A program made the position numbers and the translations under genes. 64,000 nt of DNA from RZYY01 sp036794825 (GTDB lineage: Bacteria > Bacteroidota > Bacteroidia > Bacteroidales > 4484-276): NCBI GenBank assembly GCA_036794825.1, contig DAIRGA010000020.1:1-64000 (forward strand), given 5' to 3'. Below are positions 1-7,040 of the stretch, piece by piece. How positions within the stretch are numbered: position 1 is the stretch's first letter; each line of letters starts with the position of its first letter. A model generated the notes under the pieces. That model was not told the DNA's origin and did no database searches. It was given only the letters and a program-made list of their open reading frames with translations.

Positions 1-54
1 TAGAGCAGCAGCCTTCTAAGCTGCGGGTCGTGGGTTCGAATCCCGCCCGGATCA
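1..54 (+). tRNA. tRNA-Arg(TCT), 3' part; 5' end lies outside the window
   Basis: The anticodon stem 8-12/20-24 closes a seven-base loop (13-19) with anticodon TCT at 15-17, which reads AGA (Arg). The T arm is 30-34/42-46 around the TTCGAAT loop, then the 3' acceptor strand at 47-53 and discriminator A at 54. No CCA is encoded. The D arm is only partly present and the 5' acceptor strand is missing because the window starts inside the gene. Confidence 0.93.
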
Positions 55-80
55 CTAAGACACAGATAATCAACATGTTA

Positions 81-118
81 AGCCTTTAAATGTGACAAAA
101 ATTTAAAGGCTTTTTTTA
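81..118 (+). terminator. Rho-independent terminator of the tRNA gene
   Basis: An 11-bp perfect stem (81-91 with 101-111), a nine-base loop and a run of seven T follow the tRNA directly. It separates the tRNA transcript from the SDR gene. Confidence 0.9.
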
Positions 119-174
119 TTAGTTTCTGCAATTTTTTCGGATTAAGCCCTGCTCTTTGGTCATCGGAAAACCTT

Positions 175-182
175 TACCTTTG
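175..182 (+). promoter_or_regulatory. Bacteroidota -7 promoter box TACCTTTG for the SDR gene
   Basis: This is an exact match to the TAnnTTTG -7 element of Bacteroidota sigma-ABfr promoters, 17 nt before the ATG at 200. A TTTG at 155-158 could be the -33 element, but the 16-nt spacer is shorter than the usual 19-21. Confidence 0.6.
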
Positions 183-199
183 GCGCAAAAGTGATCGCT

Positions 200-967
200 A
201 TGCTGAACAAATGGAATCTTGAAGGGAAAACCGCGCTGATAACAGGGGGTTCAAAAGGAATAGGGCTGGCTATTGCCAGAGAATTTGCAGGCTTGGGCGC
301 CAGAGTGATGATTGTTGGGAGAGATGCTGAACTGCTGAACCAGAGGGTAAATGAGTTCAAAGCCGTTGGGCTGGAGCTGATCCCGGTTGCCGCCGACCTG
401 TCAGCTTCCGTTAGCATTGATACAGTGCTGGAAGCCGTGCAGATGAAATTCGACAAGCTGGACATTCTGGTAAACAACGTGGGGACCAATATTCGCAAAA
501 AAACTACGGACTACAGTTCGCAGGAATTTGATTTTTTGCTGCAAACCAATCTCCGGTCGGCATTCGATCTTTCACGAAGGCTCCACGGAACCCAGAAGGC
601 CTCGGGCAGAGCTTCGCTGATAAACATCACATCGGTAGCTGGGGTTACTCATCTCCGCACGGGAATCATCTATGCCATGACCAAAGCCGCCCTGATCCAG
701 ATGACAAGAAATCTTGCCTGTGAATGGGCTACTGATAATATACGCGTCAATGCCATTGCCCCCTGGTACATCGAGACGCCTCTGGCCGAGCAGGTGTTGA
801 AGGATAAAGATTACCTGAGAGAGGTTTTGGACCGGACGCCCATGAGGAGGATCGGAAAACCGGAGGAGGTGGCTGCTGCAGCGGCCTTTCTGGCAATGGA
901 TGCTTCATCTTACATCACCGGACAATGCCTGACGGTGGATGGCGGCTTTACCGTGTATGGGTTTTAA
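200..967 (+). CDS. SDR-family oxidoreductase (tropinone-reductase-like)
   Basis: A classical short-chain dehydrogenase/reductase of 255 residues, a normal size for the family. The N-terminal Rossmann motif reads TGGSKGIG, then NNVG (structural NAG-type motif), the catalytic Ser in the NITSV stretch and YAMTK as the YxxxK pair. The C-terminal part ends in the SSYITGQCLTVDGG signature that closes the substrate pocket. These enzymes reduce or oxidise a carbonyl/alcohol with NAD(P)(H) in the cytosol; the overall pattern resembles tropinone reductase-like and 3-oxoacyl-ACP reductase-like members, so the substrate cannot be named. ATG at 200 is preferred to the GTG at 191 because it starts at the conserved W-x-L-x-G-K-x-A-L-I-T-G block and lies 17 nt after the -7 box. 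It converges with the next gene. Confidence 0.88.
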   Translation: MLNKWNLEGKTALITGGSKGIGLAIAREFAGLGARVMIVGRDAELLNQRVNEFKAVGLELIPVAADLSASVSIDTVLEAVQMKFDKLDILVNNVGTNIRKKTTDYSSQEFDFLLQTNLRSAFDLSRRLHGTQKASGRASLINITSVAGVTHLRTGIIYAMTKAALIQMTRNLACEWATDNIRVNAIAPWYIETPLAEQVLKDKDYLREVLDRTPMRRIGKPEEVAAAAAFLAMDASSYITGQCLTVDGGFTVYGF

Positions 968-994
968 TTTTCGACGGTCAGATTGCCACTGTAA

Positions 995-1474
995 TCACCT
1001 GTAAGTCTTTACCCACCTGGCATCCCTGAGGATATAAAAAAGGTTTTTATCCGTATCGTCGTTGAGTTCTAATCTACCTTTTACCTCGATAAAATCATCG
1101 GTGCGCAAATTTGACAACCTCCTCTCTTCGCCATCTTCTGCATACATCACCACCACCGATTCGATGCCTGCGCCGGAACAGAAAAAACACATGGCCATAG
1201 GATAGTAAGAGACCACAAAGCTGCTGCCTGTAATATTTGCCGGAAGGAAAAATCCGGAAATGGTTACTTCCTGACCGTTCATTTCCAACAATCTATCTCC
1301 AAACTTTGGTTTTGGCAAAAACCCCTCATGTTTGAAAGAATACCGGTACCTGATGGTGATGTCGTCTAAAAGAAGATTCCAAATCCCGTCGTCAGTCGGA
1401 AACTGTGCTTTTGCCTGAGAAATAGCCCCCATCAGGAAAATTGCTAAACAAGTTAATCTTAACCTGCTCATCAT
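995..1474 (-). CDS. Secreted DUF3299-like protein of an ABC cluster (ZrgD-like)
   Basis: A 159-residue protein with a Sec signal peptide ending in QAKAQ near residue 24. The mature part resembles DUF3299 (COG3495-type): a statement on replacing one component by another (EVTISGFFLP) and a cysteine pair in MCFFCSGAG that could bind a metal. It overlaps the permease stop by 4 nt (ATGA), so the two are translationally coupled. In gamma-proteobacteria such proteins occur in the zinc-regulated ZrgABCDE-type cluster beside an FtsX-like permease and an ATPase; the same three-gene order is seen here. The family assignment is from memory of its motifs; the zinc link is inference. Confidence 0.6.
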   Translation of the reverse strand: MMSRLRLTCLAIFLMGAISQAKAQFPTDDGIWNLLLDDITIRYRYSFKHEGFLPKPKFGDRLLEMNGQEVTISGFFLPANITGSSFVVSYYPMAMCFFCSGAGIESVVVMYAEDGEERRLSNLRTDDFIEVKGRLELNDDTDKNLFYILRDARWVKTYR

Positions 1475-2832
1475 GAATTGCTTAGTGTTGAGTGAATATT
1501 AACCCTATAGGCCATAATAGCCGGTAAAAGCGCTCCGGCAATTCCGGTGAGCATCGTATAGAACAAGAGCCAGACCTCCCCGGAACTCAACGCCGGGAAA
1601 AACTGCAGGTCGAACCCGGTTATTTCCGGCAAAAGAATCCAGATCAGCCGGGTAATGACCATTCCGGTTATCCATCCTGACAAAGCCAGGATTACTCCCT
1701 GAGAAATGAGAAGGAGGAAAACTTTGTAAGATGGAGCTCCCAAAACCCTGATGAGTGCAATTTCGTACCTGTTCTGGCTGAGCGTGTTCAGCAGGTGCAC
1801 AAGGATGTTCGCCCCTGATATCACAATGATGATCCAGGCCAGCAGCTGCATCATGTCGAATCCAAAACCAAGCAGTCCCCACAGACGGTTGAGCTCGATG
1901 GCAGGCACAGCAGCCTGGAGATTGGTGGACTCGTTGATCATACGGGGCAGTGTAACACCGGCAGCCTCGCTACTGAATACAACCAGCAGTGCAGTAATCT
2001 CTTCTGACGGGTCACTTTCCCTGGTAGTGAGAAGGTTTTTGTAGTTGCTGAAAATCAGCATTTCCTCCCTTGAGAGCTCCTCTTCATTTTCCACCTTTCT
2101 GATAATCTCCTGCAATCGAGTGTCAGCCTTTTGGTCAACAACCGCAGGGTCGTGGTCATGGCTATGGTCATGGCCGTGGTCGCAATCTTCGTGGTTATCA
2201 TGTTTTTCGGAAGATTTACGTCCATGCACATCCCAAACGCTTTCAACGGGAGTAAGGATCAGTTTATCGAGCGCCGAGTGCGACTTTTCCAGGATTCCTG
2301 TTACCGTGTACTGAAAATAATCATGTGAATGTCCCTGTTCGTGAAGCCCGTGAACTCCGCTGAAATTGTCTCCTATCCCCAGACCCGATTTCCTTGCCAC
2401 TTCCCAACCGAGCACTGCCTCACCAGAAACCGAAAACCAGGTACCCCTTTCAGGCTTTGCATTATAAAGCGCTGGATAATCCTGGTTTGTTCCAACAATC
2501 CTGAAACCTCTGTAATTATCGCCAAGCGCAAGTGGTATCGTCTTTTCAACCATTGGATTGCGACTGATGCGACCGGCTTCGACCAGCGAAATGTTGCCGG
2601 TGGGGGCATCAATATGAAAAACTGTGGATAAAATCAGTTGCAGCGGACTTCCTTTGGCGCCTACCACTAAGTCTATCCCGGCAAGGTTGCGGTGGAGCTG
2701 GTGATGAATTGCTTTTTCGAAATTGATAATCAGCGAAATAATGACAACCCCAACAGCAAAAAGCCCGATACTGAGAGCGGTACCTGCAGGTTTTGAAATG
2801 AGCTTGGCGATACTTATTTTCAGGATATCCAT
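1471..2832 (-). CDS. FtsX/MacB-type ABC transporter permease with a His-rich loop
   Basis: 453 residues with the FtsX/MacB layout: TM1 at about 17-37, a large periplasmic domain, and three TM helices near 335-358, 372-394 and 420-443. The periplasmic part carries a histidine/aspartate-rich stretch at residues 203-228 (EDCDHGHDHSHDHD core), typical of zinc- or nickel-sensing loops, and another histidine cluster near 161-170. Such permeases do mechanotransmission or envelope lipid/protein release, not classical import, so a zinc role would be regulatory or chaperoning. It lies 3 nt downstream of its ATPase and overlaps the DUF3299-like gene. The arrangement resembles ZrgBCD of Vibrio cholerae, but no ZrgA-like periplasmic protein is present here. 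Confidence 0.8.
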   Translation of the reverse strand: MDILKISIAKLISKPAGTALSIGLFAVGVVIISLIINFEKAIHHQLHRNLAGIDLVVGAKGSPLQLILSTVFHIDAPTGNISLVEAGRISRNPMVEKTIPLALGDNYRGFRIVGTNQDYPALYNAKPERGTWFSVSGEAVLGWEVARKSGLGIGDNFSGVHGLHEQGHSHDYFQYTVTGILEKSHSALDKLILTPVESVWDVHGRKSSEKHDNHEDCDHGHDHSHDHDPAVVDQKADTRLQEIIRKVENEEELSREEMLIFSNYKNLLTTRESDPSEEITALLVVFSSEAAGVTLPRMINESTNLQAAVPAIELNRLWGLLGFGFDMMQLLAWIIIVISGANILVHLLNTLSQNRYEIALIRVLGAPSYKVFLLLISQGVILALSGWITGMVITRLIWILLPEITGFDLQFFPALSSGEVWLLFYTMLTGIAGALLPAIMAYRVNIHSTLSNS

Positions 2833-2835
2833 CGT

Positions 2836-3471
2836 TTACGCTTTCTGAAGTTCATATCTCCTGCTGAAAACTCTTTTCACCCGGGCATCGTGGGTAGCAA
2901 TGATAAGGGTCGTTCTGTATCTTTTGGCCAGACTGGTAATCAGCTTTACAAAGGCATCACAGTTGGCGTCATCAAGGCTGGAGGTGGGCTCATCGGCCAT
3001 CAAAATCGCCGGCTTGTTCACAAGTGCCCTGACCACCGAGAACCTTTGCAACTCCCCCTCACTGAGGGTCGTTGGTCGTTGATGCTGTTTATCATCAATT
3101 CCCAGCTCAGCAATCAATTCATCAACATAGACAAGGTCTTTTTTAAATCCTGGCAGCGTTTGGGCAACCAGGAGATTTTGCTTCATGTTGATTGAATTAA
3201 TGAAGTAGCTCTTCTGGAAGATCATGCCGATAGTACCTCCTCTGAATCTGTCCAGTTGCGCCTGGGGCATTTGATTGATGCTTTTTTCGTCAATGAAAAT
3301 CCTCCCGGAATGCGGTCTTATCAGCCCTGCCAGCAGGTGAAGTAAGGTAGTTTTACCACTGCCCGAAATGCCGGACACCAGCCACTGCTCTCCAGGTTCA
3401 GCTTTCCAGTCGGGAAAGTTGAATGAGGCGCCATTTGGATAAGTGAAAGCTAAGTTTTCGGTACGGAGCAT
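2836..3471 (-). CDS. ABC transporter ATP-binding protein (LolD/MacB type)
   Basis: 211 residues, a complete nucleotide-binding domain of the LolD/MacB class. Walker A is GISGSGKTT, the Q-loop lies in MIFQKSYFI, the signature is LSEGELQR (S replaces the usual S-G-G), and Walker B with D-loop is ILMADEPTSSLD, followed by the H-loop in IIATHD. It energises the FtsX-like permease encoded 3 nt downstream. It is first in the three-gene cluster; a weak -7-like TATCTTTA sits upstream at 3509-3516 on the minus strand. Confidence 0.92.
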   Translation of the reverse strand: MLRTENLAFTYPNGASFNFPDWKAEPGEQWLVSGISGSGKTTLLHLLAGLIRPHSGRIFIDEKSINQMPQAQLDRFRGGTIGMIFQKSYFINSINMKQNLLVAQTLPGFKKDLVYVDELIAELGIDDKQHQRPTTLSEGELQRFSVVRALVNKPAILMADEPTSSLDDANCDAFVKLITSLAKRYRTTLIIATHDARVKRVFSRRYELQKA

Positions 3472-3583
3472 ATCATTACTGATTTACAAGGGAGGTACTG
3501 TTACAGCCTAAAGATATTGATAGACAATGGGTTGCAGCGGGTTGGCTGGAAAGATGAAAAGCAGTTTAATTTTCCGAAAATTA

Positions 3584-4504
3584 CTATTGACCCTGCTTCA
3601 GGATTCTGTCGTAATCCGCAGATTTTGCGGGATCGATTTCCTTCAGGATGTTTACTGCCTTAGTTTTATCCATTGCCGCAGCCTGCGAGTAAATATTGAT
3701 AAACTCATCCCGTTTGGCTTCCATAATCAACTGTAATACATATAGATTTGGCTTTTCGCGGTAGGCTCGCTGCAGCGTTTCGAGCGCTGATGTAGTTCCC
3801 TGCCGGCCTCTTTCCAGGTTATCCTGCATCAGGTCGAGGCCGAGGCGGTGAAACTGATAGCTGAATTTGCGGACGTTGGCATAAGATGAGTTGGTAAGGT
3901 TTTCGGCCAGCCAGTAACGATTACGGGTACTCTCAAAAGATTTCCAGCCGGGTTCTCTGGCGCCCTGGGCACTGCTCACGATTTGCTGCGCCTTCTCGAA
4001 ATAGGGATTTCCACCCATCATCTGAAAAGAATCAAAATCAAGCCCAAGGAAAATATAGATGTAGAAAGCAATGGTCGAGGTAAGGTTGGAAGTAAACCGA
4101 TTGTCTTCGTATTCAAGGGTTTGTCCCTCCTGCCACTGGAATTGAAAATTCTGATCCTGGAAGTTAAAAAGCGTTGTAGTGTAAGAAGTTCCGTAAACCG
4201 GTCTTTTCAACACAAGGTTTATCCTTGCTTTGAATTCATCTGAACTCAACTCTTCGGTGATCATAATTGCAATGGTTGCTTCGATTCTTTCGTTGCGGGT
4301 GAATGAGTAGCTGGTCCAGCGGCGATCGTTGACAAACTCGTAAAGTCCCTGCCGGAGTTCGTTAAACTTTTCCCGGTTGGTTTGCTGAACCTGTGGCGCT
4401 GATACCTGCACCGAACAATTGAATTCCTGCGAACTGGCTGTAAAACTTAAAAACAGCACTGCAAAAAAAAGTACTTGTGAAAAATATCCTGAGGGTCGTT
4501 TCAT
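3584..4504 (-). CDS. porD: PorD/DUF4835 family protein (type IX secretion associated)
   Basis: 306 residues with a signal peptide ending near FTASSQ, then the family's typical start: a Cys-containing beta strand (FNCSVQVSAPQV), the N-rich linker and the FVNDRRWTSYSF segment. It belongs to the Bacteroidota DUF4835 family, which current annotation names PorD and connects with the type IX secretion system; its biochemical role is unknown and it is thought to be periplasmic. It is the last gene of the bamD-rpoZ-coaBC-porD operon, 12 nt after coaBC, which is the usual gene order in this phylum. The presence of T9SS cargo at 44199-46520 agrees with a working T9SS in this organism. Confidence 0.78.
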   Translation of the reverse strand: MKRPSGYFSQVLFFAVLFLSFTASSQEFNCSVQVSAPQVQQTNREKFNELRQGLYEFVNDRRWTSYSFTRNERIEATIAIMITEELSSDEFKARINLVLKRPVYGTSYTTTLFNFQDQNFQFQWQEGQTLEYEDNRFTSNLTSTIAFYIYIFLGLDFDSFQMMGGNPYFEKAQQIVSSAQGAREPGWKSFESTRNRYWLAENLTNSSYANVRKFSYQFHRLGLDLMQDNLERGRQGTTSALETLQRAYREKPNLYVLQLIMEAKRDEFINIYSQAAAMDKTKAVNILKEIDPAKSADYDRILKQGQ

Positions 4505-4516
4505 GCTTTTAAGGGC

Positions 4517-5722
4517 TTAATCTTTATTAATCATCCCAACGATCTTGTTTACGATGTCGGCAGCTACTTCGGCTTTCGGTTTCAGTCCAAACTCAGTAAT
4601 CCCGCCTTTTCGGTCAATTAGGGTAACTTTGTTGGTGCCGTGGCCAAATCCAGCTCCTTTATCCTGCAACGAATTCAAAACGATGAGGTCAAGATTTTTA
4701 TTATTAAGTTTTTTCCGGGCATTTTCCAACTCATTGTCGGTTTCGAGAGCAAAACCCACCAGCAACTGATCAGGCTTTTTCATTTTTCCAAGTTGCAGCA
4801 AAACATCGGTTGTTGGCTTTAGCTCGATAGCCTGAAAATCTGCCTCTTTTTTAATTTTTTTATCAAAAGGGTGAGCGGGAGTAAAATCAGCCACTGCTGC
4901 CGACATAATACAAATATCTGTGTTTTTGAAAGCGAGAGTCGTTTCGGCGAGCATTTCACTGGCAGTAGAAACGTTAATCCGACGAATGGCAACATTGCTG
5001 GTGGTCAAACCGGTTGGTCCAGCAATCAGGGTAACCTCGGCCCCTCTTGAAGCAAGCTCATGCGCGAGGGCAAATCCCATCTGGCCTGATGAGTGGTTGC
5101 CGATAAATCTTACAGGATCAATGGGTTCGTAAGTTGGCCCTGCAGTTACAAGCACTTTTTTACTAGCAAGATCACGCCCGGTCAAAAAAAAAGCGGTGAT
5201 GATTTTCAGGATATTTTCAGGCTCTTCCAACCTGCCGGCGCCACTAAGCCCGCTTGCCAGCTCGCCCACCTGAGGCTCGATCAGGTGGTGGCCATAAGCA
5301 ACCAGCTGGTCAATGTTTCGCTTGGTCGCCGGGTGCTTGTACATGTCGAGATCCATTGCAGGCGCAAAAAACAGGGGGCATTTTGCCGACAGGTAGATCG
5401 CCATCAGAAGATTATCAGCAAGTCCGGAAGCCATTTTGCTCAGAGTGGCTGCGGATGCAGGAGCAATAAGCATAAGATCAGCCCAGCTTCCAAGGTCAAC
5501 ATGGTTCGTCCATGATCCGTCCTCAGGATTAAAAGGGAAGGTGAGTGCGGGGCGTTTTGAAAGCGTGGAGATAGTAAGCGGGGTTACAAAATCGCGGGCA
5601 TTTTCGGTAAGAACTACCTGCACTTCAGCGCCCTCTTTAACCAGCAGCCGGATAAGGTAAGGGATTTTGTAAGCAGCTATGCTGCCTGTTATGCCAATGA
5701 GGATTTTCTTCCCTTTTAGCAT
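4517..5722 (-). CDS. coaBC: Bifunctional phosphopantothenoylcysteine decarboxylase/synthetase
   Basis: 401 residues, the normal length of CoaBC (Dfp). The N-terminal flavoprotein half (CoaC, about 1-185) starts with GKKILIGITGSIAAYK and has the active-site-type PAMDLDMYKHPA loop. The C-terminal half (CoaB, about 190-401) starts with KVLVTAGPTYEPIDPVRFI and holds the SAAVADF and NSLQDKGAGFG motifs. The enzyme joins cysteine to 4'-phosphopantothenate using CTP and then decarboxylates the product, two consecutive steps of coenzyme A synthesis in the cytosol. It lies 2 nt after the omega-subunit gene in one operon. Confidence 0.95.
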   Translation of the reverse strand: MLKGKKILIGITGSIAAYKIPYLIRLLVKEGAEVQVVLTENARDFVTPLTISTLSKRPALTFPFNPEDGSWTNHVDLGSWADLMLIAPASAATLSKMASGLADNLLMAIYLSAKCPLFFAPAMDLDMYKHPATKRNIDQLVAYGHHLIEPQVGELASGLSGAGRLEEPENILKIITAFFLTGRDLASKKVLVTAGPTYEPIDPVRFIGNHSSGQMGFALAHELASRGAEVTLIAGPTGLTTSNVAIRRINVSTASEMLAETTLAFKNTDICIMSAAVADFTPAHPFDKKIKKEADFQAIELKPTTDVLLQLGKMKKPDQLLVGFALETDNELENARKKLNNKNLDLIVLNSLQDKGAGFGHGTNKVTLIDRKGGITEFGLKPKAEVAADIVNKIVGMINKD

Positions 5723-5724
5723 CT

Positions 5725-6075
5725 CTATTCGAGAATTTTGTCGGATTTCTTCTCAACCTCTTTCAATGGGTTGCGGTAATAAACCTGATCGTCGAGGAAT
5801 TCCTGAATGGCAATCAGGGTTGGTTTTGGCAATTTTTCGTAAAATTTGGAGATTTCGATCTGTTCACGGTTTTCGAAAACTTCCTCCAGATTGGTATTGG
5901 CTGATGAAAACTCATCAATCTTTTTCTTCAACTCATCACGCATCTCCAGCGAAATCTGGTTGGCACGTTTTGATAAAATTGCCAGTGTTTCATAAATATT
6001 TCCGGTGCCTGTGTTGAAATCACGCATCCTGCGGGTAATTGCTGTCGGCTCGGTTTTAACCTTTTTGTAATCCAT
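5725..6075 (-). CDS. rpoZ: DNA-directed RNA polymerase omega subunit (Bacteroidota type)
   Basis: A 116-residue protein of the Bacteroidota omega family. The conserved segment TGNIYETLAILSKRANQIS corresponds to the RpoZ helix that contacts the beta' C-terminal tail. The extended C-terminal part (FYEKLPKPTLIAIQEFLDD) is found in Bacteroidota versions and not in E. coli omega. Position between bamD and coaBC is the typical phylum order. It starts 23 nt after bamD and ends 2 nt before coaBC. Confidence 0.85.
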   Translation of the reverse strand: MDYKKVKTEPTAITRRMRDFNTGTGNIYETLAILSKRANQISLEMRDELKKKIDEFSSANTNLEEVFENREQIEISKFYEKLPKPTLIAIQEFLDDQVYYRNPLKEVEKKSDKILE

Positions 6076-6098
6076 TTTTGTTATTTTGAAATTTAAAT

Positions 6099-6908
6099 TT
6101 AAATACTTCCTGATCTTCTTTTTTGCTGATCTCCCGAACGTTTATATATCTTGTTTAGTTCACTCACATAACGGCTATCAGGATACAAAGAAAGAAAGTC
6201 ATAATAGGCTGTCTGGGCGTTCTCAATCCTCTCCTGCTTTTTTTCAGGGATGCTGTTGATGGCAAAATTGTAAGAGGCGATTACGATTTTGTACATAATT
6301 TCCTCCTTGAACTCGATATCCGGATAGTCTTTCAGGACATTACGATAAGAAACTATAGCTGCCTGGTAATCCTCGATTTTCATGTAAAGGTTAGCAATAC
6401 TGAAGTCCTTTTGCTGCAGTTTCATTCTGAGCTGATCAATCAGTATCGTAGCATCCTTGGCTCTTTCGCCATATGGAAAACGATTGATAAAAACCTGGAA
6501 CTCGTTTATGGCTTCTTTTGTAACAGTTTGATCCAAAGTGTATCTCGGGCTTTCGAGATATTTGCAATAGGCAGTCATATATGCAGCTTCCTCTGCCTTA
6601 GGACTCATCGGGAAGGTGTTGCTGAAACGACTGAAATGATAACTTGCCAGCACATAGTCCCTTTGATTGAAGTACGAATAGGCATATTTAAAGAGCAAAT
6701 CCTCGGATTGAGAAGTTCCCCTGTAAACCGGAATCAACTGATCGAAAAGTTGCAAAGCCCTGTAATAATCTCCTTTGTCGTAATACTTCATGGCAGCTTC
6801 ATATTTCAGCTCATTGTTGGTGCTTTTAATGAGTTTCTGATGCTTGCTGCAAGACATTAAAACACTGGATATTAACACTATAGATGTAAAAAAAATCTTC
6901 TGGAACAT
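6099..6908 (-). CDS. bamD: Outer membrane assembly lipoprotein BamD (YfiO)
   Basis: 269 residues: a lipoprotein signal peptide with lipobox LMSC (Cys20), then about five TPR-like helical repeats (YYDKGDYYRALQLFDQLI, YFNQRDYVLASYHFSRF and so on). BamD is the essential lipoprotein partner of BamA in inserting beta-barrel proteins into the outer membrane. The length is close to the family norm of 240-280. First gene of the bamD-rpoZ-coaBC-porD operon. Its ATG lies only 5 nt downstream of a perfect -7 box, which implies a leaderless or nearly leaderless mRNA. Confidence 0.92.
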   Translation of the reverse strand: MFQKIFFTSIVLISSVLMSCSKHQKLIKSTNNELKYEAAMKYYDKGDYYRALQLFDQLIPVYRGTSQSEDLLFKYAYSYFNQRDYVLASYHFSRFSNTFPMSPKAEEAAYMTAYCKYLESPRYTLDQTVTKEAINEFQVFINRFPYGERAKDATILIDQLRMKLQQKDFSIANLYMKIEDYQAAIVSYRNVLKDYPDIEFKEEIMYKIVIASYNFAINSIPEKKQERIENAQTAYYDFLSLYPDSRYVSELNKIYKRSGDQQKRRSGSI

Positions 6909-6913
6909 GGGCG

Positions 6914-6921
6914 CAAAGGTA
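6914..6921 (-). promoter_or_regulatory. -7 box TACCTTTG of the bamD operon
   Basis: The minus strand reads TACCTTTGCGCCC and then ATG: an exact TAnnTTTG box with the typical GCGCC tail. Five nucleotides separate the box from the bamD start codon, so the transcription start would fall at or beside the ATG. Confidence 0.65.
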
Positions 6922-6931
6922 ATACATTTTG

Positions 6932-6956
6932 GAGCAACATTAACGTGACGTTGCTC
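6932..6956. repeat. Inverted repeat upstream of the bamD promoter
   Basis: GAGCAAC (6932-6938) pairs with GTTGCTC (6950-6956) across an 11-base spacer. It overlaps the region where the -33 element of the bamD promoter should lie, so it could be an operator or a hairpin. There is no T-run on either side, which argues against a terminator. Confidence 0.45.
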
Positions 6957-7040
6957 TAATTATTTGCAAACTGCTTGTTTTTCACAATGTAACATTAGGA
7001 CCTCCCCTTTTGTTATCTGCAGGGAATCCGGAAATCAGGT

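Noticed and set aside
191..199. GTG start for the SDR gene at 191
   Set aside because: ATG at 200 fits the family start and leaves a more usual distance to the -7 box.
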